Below, piece by piece: positions 39,670-50,175 of a stretch of 64,000 nucleotides of DNA; position 1 is the first letter of the stretch; each line of letters starts with the position of its first letter. Source of the DNA: Budorcas taxicolor (Eukaryota > Chordata > Mammalia > Artiodactyla > Bovidae); the NCBI RefSeq assembly GCF_023091745.1, contig NC_068926.1, positions 51,236,001 through 51,300,000 on the forward strand, read 5' to 3'. A model generated the notes under the pieces. That model did no database searches. It was given only the letters and a program-made list of their open reading frames with translations, and had not been told where the DNA came from. Both the position numbers and the translations under genes were made by a program.

Positions 39670-39785
39670 GCGGACGCGGGTTTCAGTCCCGGCGCCTCTG
39701 TTTATAAGCTGTCTGACCTTGAGCTTCGGTTTCTCTATTTGAAAAGTGTCGCCATCAATACCTCCCTGCAGCCCTGTTGAAGGCA
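39670..39785 (+). repeat. MIR SINE fragment
   Basis: gcgggtttcagtcccggcgc, taagctgtctgaccttgagc, ttcggtttctctatttgaaa. Confidence 0.65.
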
Positions 39786-40659
39786 ATCGCTTATTCATTC
39801 AACCAACCTCTTTTGTTCCGAGGACAATACCTTCCAGCCCAGGTGTTTTTTCCTCTCGAGCCTGCCTCCACCCCGGGCTGGACCCTCAGCTGACCTCCCT
39901 TTGCTTGGGAGGATCATTAAGGGAAGCCAAATGGGTGGGAGTTCTAGCTCAACGAATGTTCCAGAAACAGGATATGTTGCTCTTGGAACTGCACGGCTGG
40001 AGGAAAGAGGGATTCTGGTTGATTCTGAGAGGAGGCAGGAGAAAAAACAAACAGACAAATAGAAACTGCTCCAGAATAGACCTCTTCCCCTGCCACCAGC
40101 CCTGACCCCAACTTTCAGGAACAGTTTGTCTTGTTAACGTCACAGGTGTTTGGGGTGTGGGGTCTCTTTGAGGGAGGCCCCAGAAGGACTGGGATCCATA
40201 CAATAAGGTGAATCAGCAATGTGGGGTCCAAGTAGGGAAGAGGCCAGGAGACCACCAGCCCCTCCAGAAGGGGTCTCAGGGTGCAGGCCAGGAGGCCTGA
40301 GGCTCACATGCCAGATGCCAAGTATCTTGGCCAGTAGCTCCTGCGTGGGACAGCATGGAGAAACGACAGCCCTGCTGGATCTGGTTAAATAAATGTCGAT
40401 TAAATGATTAGCTCCAGGATAGAAACTGCTCATCTCCCTGACCCCTGGAGGAGCCTGGCTCCGATGAAACAGGTTCCTGAGAACCACAGGAAAACTGGCC
40501 AATGACACCTCCTCCGGGCAGCCAACCAGTCTGCCCAACAAAGAAGGCAAGTGATAGGGCATGTCCACACTCGCATGCACCCTCGCCAACAGCTGCAGGG
40601 TGGCACACACTCCCAGGGTCACACCCAGACACACACTTGGGTCTGGAATGCAAGAAGGA
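39786..40659. other. Repeat-poor stretch
   Basis: Unique DNA. A TTAAATAAATGTCGATTAAATGATTAG-like AT segment lies at 40385-40411. The minus frame 40140-40634 (164 residues) shows no domain and is considered chance. Confidence 0.4.
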
Positions 40660-40802
40660 CTCGTGTTAACCCTTTCAAGGCAAGTTCTGTTATTCTTTCT
40701 GTTTCAGGCAGAGGGAAACTGAGATCAAAGAGGTTCTGTACTTTGCCTGGAGTCACACAAAGAAGTGGGAGAGCTGGGATTTGAACGCCGGAGGCAGAAA
40801 CC
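40660..40802 (-). repeat. MIR SINE
   Basis: ggcagagggaaactgagatc, gcctggagtcacacaaagaa, gctgggatttgaacgccgg: good reverse core. Confidence 0.75.
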
Positions 40803-41229
40803 GGTCCAGATCATGGCCCTAAACTGTCTACAGTCATGTGATCCCAGGGTACAGTGGGTGGGGGCAGAGCAGGGCGGCTCCGGGGTCCTGAGCTCAGGAT
40901 GGCACTTTCATTTCTCTCCCTGCTCTTTTTTCTGGTTCTGAAGCAATGCTAAGCTGGCATCACTTCAAAGGTCATGGTAAGTAAGTGATGGGGAGGTTCC
41001 AAAGCAGGCATCTTGATTCCAGAACCCCACGGGCTCAGCATCCCCTCCCAAACTACTCCTCTCCCAAGCCACCCAAACCCTTCTTCAGGCACATGTTGAT
41101 AGCATCCATCACTCCACTCCTAGAACACTAGAACATCACAGATCATTTATTATACCTTTTTTTAAAGAGGAAAAGAGGTGAATAGAAGCTTCCAGATTGT
41201 TCCAGATGCTTATTAGTTCATGTCAAAGT
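40803..41229. other. No recognisable feature
   Basis: Unique DNA; A/T runs at 41155-41178. Confidence 0.4.
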
Positions 41230-41972
41230 TCTGGCAGGAATTCTGGAAAACTGTTTGGCAGTTCCTCAAAAGTTAAGCAGAAAAGCACCACATGGCTCGG
41301 CAGCAATCCACTCCCAGGTACTCACCCAAGCAAAACAGAAACGTGTATCCAGACAAACACTTGCACGTAGCAGCATTATTTTTAAGGACACCACACTGGA
41401 CACCATCCATCGGTAAAGAGACAGACAATGGAATGTTATTCAACCCTAAAAAGGAAAAGAAGCGCTGATACAGACTGCCTCATGGATGGACCTTGAAAAC
41501 ATGATGCTACGTGAGAGAAGCCAGATGCAACATGTCAGAGACTGTACGATTCCATTTATGTGAAACGTCCAGGATAGGCCAACCCATGGAGACAGAATGT
41601 AGCTAAGTGGGTGCTTGGGGATTTAGGGCAGGAGGACAAGTGGGAGATCTGATGAGTACGTGGTTTCTTTTAGGGGTATAGAAAATGTTCTGGAAATAGA
41701 TAGGGGGTGATGGCTGTATAACCTTGTGAATGTACTAAATGCCTCTGAAATGTACATTAAAAGACAGAACTTCTGGGACTTTCCTGGTGGTCCAGTGGCT
41801 GAGGCTCCTGGTTCCCAAGGCAGGGGTCCCAGGTTCAATCCCTGGTCAAGGAACTAGAGCCCACATGTCACCACTAAGGGTTCTCATGATGCAGCTAAGG
41901 CCCGGCACAGCCAAATAAATGTTTTTTAAAAAAGGCTGAATTTCATAAAATGTGAGTTATACCTCAGTAATA
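41230..41972 (+). repeat. L1 3' region, split by CHR
   Basis: ctggaaaactgtttggcagt, ctcccaggtactcacccaag, ggaccttgaaaacatgatgc, gtgatggctgtataacctt; after the SINE it ends with gaatttcataaaatgtgag and ttatacctcagtaa. Confidence 0.82.
41774..41930 (+). mobile_element. CHR-type SINE in L1
   Basis: gggactttcctggtggtcca, ggttcaatccctggtcaagg, aactagagcccacatgtcac, gcacagccaaataaatgttt. Confidence 0.9.
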
Positions 41973-41984
41973 ACTGGCTGCTAC

Positions 41985-42310
41985 CCTCTTGCCCCTCTGC
42001 TAATCACCTTCTGTTTACCTGCGTTCCCCCGCCACACCATTGCAGGAAACCATGCTTATGCCTTCAGTCCCTCTAGGCTGACTGCTCATTCTTGAACTTC
42101 ACACAGTGAAATTGTACAGCCTGTGCTTTTCCGCATCTTGGCTTCTTTCGCTCAATAGAATGCACTTGGGATTCTCATGTGTTGCTGTAGGAATTTGTGT
42201 CTCATTTTCCTTTTCACTGCTGCAAGGCATTCCCCAGTATATGGACATGTCCTGACCTGTTGGTCCATCCGCCCACTGGTGGACATTTGGGATGCTTCTG
42301 GCTTACACCG
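41985..42310 (-). repeat. L1 3' region
   Basis: gtgaaattgtacagcctgtg, cttggcttctttcgctcaat, gcaaggcattccccagtata, tggacatttgggatgcttc. It faces the L1 at 41230-41972 tail to tail. Confidence 0.7.
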
Positions 42311-42629
42311 AGGACGAAGAGGTCTGCTCTGAGCACTTGTGTCCAGATGAAAACAGGTGTAGCAACCAGAGCACTTGCTCTCTGCACGGTGGTTCTGGAA
42401 AGCGTGGGTGCTCAAGGAGAGAGGTGCCCGTGGGCAGTGTGCTCACTTGCCTGTGGCAGAGGGACTGAAGGATGCTTTGCCGGGTCATCAGGACCCAGAC
42501 CCTTAAAAACAACCCAGGGGAGTGTGGGACAGAGTCCCTGGGACCTGGAACTTTGTGGGTAAGGGGGCAGGAAGTCCCACACTCTAGGGCTGGCCCCAGA
42601 CTGATGGATCCACAGGTGATGGTCGCGCA
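42311..42629. other. No recognisable feature
   Basis: Unique DNA; minus frame 42412-42891 is not supported by any domain. Confidence 0.4.
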
Positions 42630-42900
42630 CCAGACGAGCTCCTGCCCCCATTGGAAGCCACGTGTGATTCGAGTCCGAGCCTTGCTTTACCAGCTGCTTC
42701 CCCCCCTGGACTCTGCCCTGTTCTGAGTCGCCTTCAGCTCCTGCCTGGACTGTTGCAGTAGCCTCCTCCCTGCTCTCTGGGCAGCCACCTGGCCCTCCAG
42801 GTCTCCTTCCAGCAGCCAGAGGGAGCCTGGTCCTGGCACTCCTGTGCTCCCAAGTCTCAGTGGGTCCCTTCTCAGTTTGATGAAATCCCAAGTCTTCTCA
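42630..42900 (+). repeat. L2 LINE (upstream of the 3' end)
   Basis: gcctggactgttgcagtagc, ctcctccctgctctctgggc, cagcagccagagggagcctg correspond to an inner L2 segment, the complement of 'ggctattgcaatagtccagg' seen at 46649. Confidence 0.55.
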
Positions 42901-43052
42901 ACGCCCTAGTTCTGCAGGGTCTGCACCCCACTCCTGCCGTGACCACACCTCCCAGCCTTCTCACTCTTGCCGCTGGAGGAGGAGGAAGCAGATGGGGTCT
43001 CACAGCTGAGCAAGGGCGACTCAAACAGGACCCTGTGGGCCACTGGGAGGGG

Positions 43053-43529
43053 TTGTTGCTGTCCAGTTGCTCAGTCATGTCCAACTCTTTGTGACTCCAT
43101 GAACTGCAGCATGCCAGGCTTCCCTCTTCTTCACCAAATCCCAGAGCTTGCTCAAACTCATGTCCATCGAGTCAGTGATGCCATCCAACCAGCTCATCCT
43201 CCATCATCCCCTTCTCTTCCTGCCCTCAATCTTTCCCAGCAATAGGGTCTTTTCTAATGAGTCAGTTCTTTGCATCAGGTGGCCAAAGTATTGGAGGCTC
43301 AGCTTTAGCATCAGTCCTTCCAGTGAATAGTCAGGGTTGATTTTCTTTAGGATCGACTGATTTGTTCTCCTTGCTGTCCAAAGGTCTCTCAAGAGTCTTC
43401 TCCAGCATCACAATTCGAAAGCATCAATTCTGCGACTCTCAGCCTTCTTTATGGTTCAAGTCTCACATTCATACATGACTACTGGAAAAACCATCGCTTT
43501 GACTATACGGATCTTTGTCAGCAAAGGGA
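43053..43529 (-). mobile_element. BovB LINE 3' fragment
   Basis: gttgctgtccagttgctcag, gactccatgaactgcagc, catccaaccagctcatcctc, atacatgactactggaaaaa to ggatctttgtcagcaaagg. The minus frame 43204-43392 retains RDLWTARRTNQSILKKINPD. Confidence 0.93.
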
Positions 43530-43594
43530 GGGGACCTTGACTTTATTTTCAGTGTGAAGAACTCGGATCCTAAGTTCAGCTGTGAGTCAAGCTC

Positions 43595-43700
43595 TTGATG
43601 TTCATGCTTACATCCACCCTCCCACCAGCCTTAGAGATCAGGAGCACTTGAACAGGCTGAGGCTCAGAAGGAGAAGCTGCTTGCTCAGGTGAACTGGCAG
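43595..43700 (-). repeat. MIR fragment
   Basis: gcttacatccaccctcccac, aggctgaggctcagaaggag, ctgcttgctcagg: weak reverse MIR. Confidence 0.4.
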
Positions 43701-44528
43701 ACACACTCTGCTCCCTGGAGATGTTCTGAGATGGCCCCCCGGGGCTGACATTTCTTTCCCTCCCCAGAGGTGAATGACCCTGGCCTCAGGGGCGCCTTTT
43801 CGGGCAGGGCAGTTCCTTTGAAGTCCTTTGAAGCCCCAGCCAGCCGCTTGAACAACCTCTTTCTCCATCTCACCTTCCTCCTGGACTCCTGCCAAGCTTC
43901 TCAGGGTTGCTGAGAAGAGGTGGAGGCCCAGGGAGGGTGTTCTCTTTTGTTCCATTTATCTCTCTGGATTTTTTCAATCACATATACATATGGTTACCTT
44001 TTTTTCAAATGACACAGTGTAAAGGATATCTCTGTCCCATCTAATTTGGGGGTATCCACTTCTCTGCCCCTGAAGTCTCTGCAGGGACCAAGCTCTGTAT
44101 GTCCTTCCAGAGGTGACCAAAGGATGCACACAGAGAAATATACAAATAAAAACGTGAAATTACTCCTAATGGACCAGTGGGAGGGGCCTCCCTTGCTCTT
44201 CTTTACCCACCTAGTTTTCTGCCTTGAACAACAGAGCTTAAAAATTTTCTCAAGATGTAACCCCAGCGGAAGCCTGAGAAAAACATCAGACCAATCCCAA
44301 CGGAGGAGCCTCATGCAAAATCCCTGACTGAGGTTTCTGCAAACCACCCAGCTCATCAAAAACAAGGACAGCCTGGGAATCCATCACAGTTGAGAAGGGC
44401 TCTAAGGAGAAGTGAGGATTAAATGCAACATGCTGTCCTGAACGGGACCCTGGAGAGAAAAGGGCCATTAGGAAACAGTGAGAGAACCTGAATAAAGGAC
44501 GGACTTTAGTTAATAATAATGTATCAAT
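43701..44528. other. Repeat-poor stretch
   Basis: Unique DNA. A ten-base direct repeat tcctttgaag occurs twice in succession (43814-43833). Minus frames of 105-123 residues lack domains. Confidence 0.4.
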
Positions 44529-44536
44529 ATAGATTT

Positions 44537-44836
44537 GAAGGAGATCAACCCTGGGATTTCTTTGGAAGGAATGATGCTAAAGCTGAAACTCCAGTACTTT
44601 GGCCACCTCATGCGAAGAGTTGACTCATTGGAGAAGACTTTGATGCTGGGAGGGATTGGGGGCAGGAGGAGAAGGGGATGACCGAGGATGAGATGGCTGG
44701 ATGGCATCACTGACTCGATGGACGCGACTCTGAGTGAACTCTGGGAGTTGGTGATGGACAGGGAGGCCTGGCGTGCTGCGATTCATGGGGTTGCAAAGAG
44801 TCGGACACGACTGAGCAACTGAACTGAACTGAACTG
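44537..44836 (+). mobile_element. BovB LINE 3' fragment with TSD
   Basis: aggagatcaaccctgggatt, actccagtactttggccacc, atggctggatggcatcactg, cggacacgactgagcaactg and (ACTGA)n to 44836. TSD atagattt at 44529-44536 and 44837-44844 (exact, 8 bases). An extra base near 44680 shifts the frame. Confidence 0.94.
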
Positions 44837-44897
44837 ATAGATTTCTTCACTGTGGGAAATGCGCTGTATGGATGGAAGATGTTAAGAATGGGGCTGG

Positions 44898-45199
44898 AGA
44901 GGGTGGTTCCCTGGTGGTTCAGTGGTAAAGAATCTGCCTGCCAAGGCAGGAGACGCAGGTTTGATCCCTGATCCAGGAAGATCCCACACGCCTCGGAGCA
45001 ATAAGCGCACGTAAGCCACAACTACAGAGCCTGCACTGTCAAGCCTGTGCTCAGCAACAAGAGAAACCACTGCAATGAGAAGCCTGAGCACTGCAACTAG
45101 AAAGTAGACCCTGCTCGCCGAAAGTAGGGAAAGCCCAAGCAGCAGCAAAGACTCAGCAGAGCCATAAATAAATAAATAAACTACGTAGTGAAAAAAAAG
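44898..45199 (+). mobile_element. CHR-type SINE, long form, with TSD
   Basis: ggttccctggtggttcagtgg, ggtttgatccctgatccagg, gcctcggagcaataagcgca, cctgtgctcagcaacaagag, gccataaataaataaataaa. TSD agaatggggctgg (44885-44897) and agaatggggttgg (45200-45212). Confidence 0.92.
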
Positions 45200-45299
45200 A
45201 GAATGGGGTTGGGGGAACACTGGGTGTGGGATGTTTGGGAAGTCTGTGCTATCTTTGCAGCTTGTCTGTACACCTAAAATCATTCTATAAAGTATTTAT

Positions 45300-45577
45300 C
45301 AAAAATGTTTTTAAATTATTTATTAATTTTTGACTGCGCCTGGTCTTTGTTGCCGCACGTGGGCTTTCTCTAGTTGCGACGAGCGGGGTCTACTCTTTAG
45401 TCACATTTTGGGAGCTTCTCTTGTTGCTGAATATGGGCTCTAGGGGGTTTGGGCTTCAGTAGTTGTGGCGCATGGGCTTAGCTGTCCCGCAAGTGGAGTC
45501 TTCTCTGACTTGGGGATCAAGCCCGTGTCCCCTGCATTGGCAGGCAGATTCTTAACCACTGGACCACCAGGGAAGCC
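45300..45577 (-). mobile_element. CHR-type SINE, long form
   Basis: aattatttattaatttttga, tggtctttgttgccgcacgt, gggctttctctagttgcgac, ttaaccactggaccaccagg. It is inverted relative to 44898-45199, only about 100 bases away. Confidence 0.92.
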
Positions 45578-46070
45578 AAAAATAGTGTATTTCTTTTTTT
45601 AAGGATCTCTTTATAAAAAATCCCTTGAGCTGTCCACCAAAGGCTAACCCACCTCATGCCCTTTATTACGTGTACATCATCCCACAGTTAAAAAATACAA
45701 AACAGAAGTGATGTGTGAATGCAGATCTAGGAGGCTGCTCTGTGCCCTGGCTCTGGGGCAGCCTCAGCCTTCATAACAGCCGCATGGTGTGTCATCGTCT
45801 GGCCATCTCATAACTTATATACCGGGTCCCCTGTGGATTGACACCAACCTTGTTTTCAGGCTTTCGCTGCTGTCAGCAGCCTGGCTGAGCACGTTTTTGT
45901 CTGTCCAAGCTTACATGCCTTGTGCCAGCCTCTCTGCAGGATCAGGTCCCAGAAACAGAACGGTGGCCTCAAAGAGTGCCTGCAGGAAGAGTAGGGCTGT
46001 GACATCACAGGAAGAGATCTGCTTCCCAGATTGGGTGGAGATCTGCTTCCCAAAGCGGGTGGAGGCAGAT
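45578..46070. other. Unique DNA with a 24-bp tandem duplication
   Basis: No repeat family recognised in 45590-46010. The duplication at 46014-46061 is listed separately. Confidence 0.4.
46014..46061. repeat. 24-bp tandem duplication
   Basis: gagatctgcttcccagattg plus ggtg (46014-46037) is repeated at 46038-46061 with the inner gatt changed to aagc. Confidence 0.9.
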
Positions 46071-46093
46071 GGGGGGGGGGGGGGAGGGGAGGG
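46071..46093. repeat. Poly-G tract
   Basis: Fourteen G (46071-46084) followed by agggg and agggg, a rare uninterrupted G run and G-quadruplex candidate. Confidence 0.9.
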
Positions 46094-46775
46094 GCTTAGC
46101 AGTTTTATTGAGGGTGGTCAGGGAAAGCCTCTCAGAGGAAGATGACATTTGAGTAAGATGTAAACAAGAGAGAGCCAGAGTCATGGGAATGTGTGGGGAA
46201 GAGGGATTCAGGCCGAGGGAATAGAATGTGCAAAGACACTGAGGTGGGGCCATTTCTGGTGTGTTTGAGGAACGGTGAGAAGGACAATGCGCTGGATCAA
46301 AGTGGGTGGAGGGAGAGAAGATCATGAGGAGTGAAGAGGCCAGATCCTGGGGTCCTGATGCAGCCATGGAGAGGAACTGGGATTGTATTGTGAGCAAGAT
46401 GGAGAACTTTTTTCAAAATCTTTTTTCCTTTTTTTGGCCACACCTCGACATCTTCATTCCCCAGTCAGGTGTGGAACTCATGCCCCCTGCAGTAGAAGCA
46501 GCGAGTCCTAACCACTATACCTCCAGGGAAGTCTTGGGATTGGGAACCTTTAAGGAATGGTGGCAGATCTGATACAGGGTTTAAAAGACCCCTCTGGTTG
46601 CTTTAGAGGAGAAGGTGCAGAGTAACCGTGGGGAGACTGGGAAGGAGGCTATTGCAATAGTCCAGGCAAGACAAGATGATGATGGGGAGAAGGGGCCAAT
46701 CTGGGGTGCATTTTCAAGGCAGAGTCAACTGCACTTGCTGGAATCCTGGGGTACTAGGGCAAGGCACAGCTGGAG
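46094..46775 (-). repeat. L2 LINE, long, split by CHR
   Basis: gggtggtcagggaaagcctc, gaagatgacatttgagtaag, aatgtgcaaagacactgagg; after the SINE, gacccctctggttgctttag, ggaggctattgcaatagtcc, agagtcaactgcacttgctg. The most complete L2 here. Confidence 0.8.
46411..46535 (-). mobile_element. CHR-type SINE in L2
   Basis: ttttttggccacacctcgac, ccccagtcaggtgtggaact, agtcctaaccactatacctc, cagggaagtctt; diverged copy. Confidence 0.82.
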
Positions 46776-46776
46776 T

Positions 46777-47445
46777 ATATTAGTTTCTTAGGGCCTCTGT
46801 AACAAGTACGGACCACACACTGGGTGGCTTAACAGAACTGTGTTCTCTCACAGTTCTAGCGCCTAGAAGTGTGAAATCAAAGTGTCAGCAGGGTCATGTC
46901 CGTGTGCAGATTCTTTTTTTTCCCATATTTATTTATTTGGCTGCACCAGGTCTTAGTTGGGGCAAGAGGAACCTTCGATCTCTGATGTAGCATGCGGGAT
47001 CTTTAGTTATGGCATGCAATCTCAGTTGCGGCATGTAGGACCTAGTTCTCTGACCAGGGATAGAACCTGGGCTCCGGCATTGGGAGTGCAGAGTCTTAGC
47101 CACTGGACCATCAGCGAAGTCCCAATCCCTACGCAGATTCTAATGAAGGACAACTCTCCCCCACCCCACCCCCGGCCCCGACCCCTCTCCTCTTCTAGCT
47201 CCTTCCCTGGAGGTTGCCAGCGGTCTTTGCAGTTCCTTGGGTTGCAGCTGCACCCTTCTAACGTCAGCCTCCATCGTCACATTGTTTCCCCCGGTGCCTC
47301 TGTCTTCATTAGAGCCTCTTCTCTCTTATAAGGATACCAGTCATGTTGGATTTAAGGCTCATCTTACTCTGATCTGACTCATCCTAACTTAACTAATTTC
47401 ATCTACAGTGATCCTATTTCCAAATAAGGGTGAGGGTGGGGGGAT
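46777..47445 (-). repeat. MLT1-like LTR, split by CHR
   Basis: tattagtttcttagggcctc, tgtaacaagtacggaccaca, tctcacagttctagcgccta; after the SINE, cctggaggttgccagcggtc, ctcttataaggataccagtc, taatttcatctacagtgatc, ctatttccaaataagggtg. Reverse MaLR LTR. Confidence 0.8.
46914..47124 (-). mobile_element. CHR-type SINE in MLT1
   Basis: catatttatttatttggctg, caccaggtcttagttggggc, ctaggacctag-type block, gaccagggatagaacctggg, ccactggaccatcagcgaag. Flanks gcagattc at 46906-46913 and 47134-47141 form the TSD, followed by a few extra bases. Confidence 0.88.
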
Positions 47446-47510
47446 TACCTTCCGGGCAGAGGGAATTGTAAGTGCAAAACCCCTGAGACAGGAGAAAGGG
47501 CTATCTATCA
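47446..47510 (-). repeat. L2 fragment
   Basis: ccgggcagagggaattgtaa and gtgcaaaacccctgagacag; repeats an L2 segment already present at 46210-46240, so it is a separate copy. Confidence 0.5.
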
Positions 47511-48089
47511 GTCTCAGACCCTGGTTTTCCTGCAAATCTTGTTCCTGAAAAAAAGACAAGGCTGAATTCTGAGGGGAAGAGGAAGGAAGTTCTGTGCCCC
47601 CCAGTTCATTGAAAGCCCTCCCTGAAATTTGCCAATTCCCCACCTCCCCAGGCTGCCTCGCTTCTCTTTTCCTCCTCCCTCTCTCCTTCCGGTTCAGGCA
47701 GCTAGACTCTCTTATCACCCCTGCACATGGTTTCCTTTTTAGCCCAAAGGTCGTTATTTTAACACCTGTTGGGAAGACAAGCAGACAGGCTCCCAGGGCA
47801 CGGAGAAGAGGGAGTGCATGGGGACGGGCTGCTGGCAAGGCTGACCTTCAGGACTTAGCTGCATAGTCTGCCTCATTTTGTGCGGGCTGGGATACTGTCT
47901 GGAGCTGAGTAATCCACGTGGTTTGACCCGTAATGTTTGCCACTGGCTGGAAGGGCTGGAGCTGGCAGCCCTTCTCTCCATTTGTAGTCTCCCATTTCCT
48001 CAGGCTTCACTCTGTCCACGTAATCTCTTGTTCTTCTGGAACATGGCCTGAATTTCTTTACCATGGCCACAGCTGGGTCCCAAGAGAGG
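47511..48089. other. Repeat-poor stretch
   Basis: Unique DNA; no feature supported. Confidence 0.4.
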
Positions 48090-48280
48090 GAAAGCAGAAA
48101 TCAGCAGGTCTCTCCAGACTTGGAGTGGAATCACTTCTGCCGCTTTCTATTAGTCAAAGCATTCACAGAGCCCACCCATTTTCAGGAGACTCTGCCTCCT
48201 GGTGGGAGGAGCTTCAGGCACCTGCAGGGAAGGGACGAGTTGCTGGTGGCCATCTTTGCAGGGAACCCTCACTCCCCTCC
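48090..48280 (+). repeat. Ancient LTR-like remnant
   Basis: gaatcacttctgccgctttc, tattagtcaaagcattcaca, gcctcctggtgggaggagct, gtggccatctttgcaggg resemble the 3' part of a MaLR-type LTR and the segment at 33640-33790. Confidence 0.4.
48192..48205 (-). promoter_or_regulatory. Candidate CTCF-binding motif
   Basis: The reverse strand reads CCACCAGGAGGCAG, 13 of 14 positions of CCASYAGRKGGCRS. It sits inside the ancient LTR-like remnant. Its orientation is opposite to the candidate at 24167-24180. Binding is inferred only. Confidence 0.35.
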
Positions 48281-48679
48281 AGCCTGCTTCTGCTGGCCTG
48301 GCAAGGCCTCTGATACTACAGAGGATTGCATGTCCCAGCTGTGAGATGCTAGTAAGATATGCAGGCCCTGAGGAGTCTTGTTTTATACAAAAAGCAGGGA
48401 GGGGCACGATACCCCACCAGAGAACAAACATTCGAGCCACTTGGTGCTGCACTCTGGCTTGTAGGCTGAGTACACACATTAGATGTTTATGAGAATAAAC
48501 AGTCATTAGAACTCGAGAATTAGAAAGAAAATAAATAACATCTCAATATATTTTGCTAATTTGGCTCTGAACCCTGCCTGCCTGTGTATTGACTAGTTTC
48601 TGGCTTGCAGAGGTGCACGTACACATGTGCACAAGTGTATGTGTGTATATATTGTAAGCCCTCTAAATGAAAGAGTCTC
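48281..48679. other. No recognisable feature
   Basis: Unique DNA, with a short (GT)n region at about 48630-48650. Confidence 0.4.
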
Positions 48680-48817
48680 TTCTGAGTGCCTCAGTCTCCT
48701 CCTCTGTAAAATGGGGGCAAGAATAGCACAAAATGCAGGGTTGTTATGACAGTTAAATGAGAAAATACATACAAATTGATGAAAACAGTCCCTGGAACCT
48801 GATAGGTGACATACAAA
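48680..48817 (+). repeat. MIR SINE 3' half
   Basis: gcctcagtctcctcctctgt, aaaatgggggcaagaatagc, gggttgttatgacagttaaa, tgagaaaatacatac, cagtccctggaacctgatag. Confidence 0.8.
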
Positions 48818-48834
48818 CATGCCACAATTTTTAA

Positions 48835-49152
48835 AAACAATCTTATTTATTTATTTTGTGCTGGGTCTTCGTTGCTGTGAGGGCTTTCTCTAGTTGTGGT
48901 GAGCAAGGGTTACTCTCTAACTGGAGGGGGCGCAGGTTTCTTACTGCAGTGACTTCTCTTGTTGCGGAGCACAGGCTCCAGGGTGCTTGAGCTTCAGTGG
49001 TTGCAGCTCCTGGGCTCTGGAGCATAGGCTCAGTAGTACTGACGCACGGGCTTTAGTGGCCCACAGCATGCGGAATTTTCCCAGATCAGGGATCGACTGT
49101 GTCTCCTGCATTGGCAGGTGGATTCTTTATCACTGAGCCACCAGGGAAGCCT
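48835..49152 (-). mobile_element. CHR-type SINE, long form
   Basis: cttatttatttattttgtgc, ctttctctagttgtggtgag, agcacaggctccagggtgct, ttggcaggtggattctttat, gagccaccagggaagcc. Flanks atgccacaattttta (from 48819) and atgtcgtaatttta (from 49155) are a likely eroded TSD. Confidence 0.9.
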
Positions 49153-49169
49153 GATATGTCGTAATTTTA

Positions 49170-49969
49170 ACTAGTGCATTCATTCATTCATCAGCTACTA
49201 AGCGGCCCCCAAGCAGGGGAGGCCCTTTGCCTAGTGTTCTGGATCCAAAGTCTGTTCTAGAGCCCTCGTACCTGTGAACATCTCACCACTGGGGGTGCTC
49301 TGGGACAGGTTTCTTGAAGAATGAATGATTAGGGCATGGACTTTTCCCTCCAAAGCTCTGGCTTGGAGAAGAGACAACCTTGTAAGTAAATCCTTGTAAA
49401 AATTGCAATGAGAAATGCAAAAGAGCTCAAGGTATTTGAGCCAGGGAAAAGGTATTTCACCCAGGGAAAAAGGACTGGTTCTGATGGAATTTTAGGTCTA
49501 ATGGCCAAAGCAGGCAGGATGCCTTCCTGGATCCCCGGTACCAGGCAAACGATGGCCTCTGACCCCAGTCAGGATAGGCGAGAGCAGGGTGGGGAAGTCC
49601 GTGCACTATGGAAGATGCAGGCTTTGCTGGACCGCAGGCCTTTCCCCTCTTTTGGGTTCATAGCTCCTGAACCAGAGGCTCCTGGTTTCCAGCAGGAGAT
49701 GTGGGTGGCAGGTTTACATGGGTGGAGGTTTATATCAGGAGGGCTTCCAAGTTTGCTTGTGTGGCAAGTCAATGAGTGACTCTCAGTTTTGAATCAAAAC
49801 CAGACATCGCCTCACAGATGTCTGCCTAGAGCAGCTCTGACATCTATGTAGATTCTTCCATACAACACTGGGGTTGAAGAGTCACTGGGGGGATCCACAG
49901 GCCACAGCATTTGAAACCTTGAGTTGAGGCTACATCTCAGATCCCCACTGACTGCCAGGGACCCTGTAT
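49170..49969. other. Repeat-poor stretch
   Basis: Starts with (CATT)n at 49177-49192; the rest is unique. A direct repeat ccagggaaaa occurs at 49441-49450 and 49461-49470. Frame 49408-49779 has no domain. Confidence 0.4.
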
Positions 49970-50175
49970 GTACATCTCAAATGGGGTCCTGGTCCAGACC
50001 AGCCACATCATTTGCTGAGTCCTGGTGAAAAATGAAAACACAGGATCCCTTGTTCAAAAACGATTGAGAATTTCAAGGTGGTGACTACAGAGTATTAAAC
50101 CAAGCTTGGGGCCCTTCTGAGTATGGCTCCCTGCGTGGCTGTACAGCTGCTCACTCAGGAAGCTGGCGCTGTCCC
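49970..50175 (+). repeat. Unnamed ancient repeat
   Basis: aaacgattgagaatttcaag, gtggtgactacagagtatta, aaccaagcttggggcccttc, tgcgtggctgtacagctg match a dispersed old mammalian element I recognise but cannot name. Confidence 0.4.

Noticed and set aside
40140..40634. 164-residue minus-strand frame
   Set aside because: No domain, no upstream promoter or splice context; expected by chance in GC-rich DNA.
42412..42891. 159-residue minus-strand frame
   Set aside because: Half of it overlaps an L2 segment; no domain.
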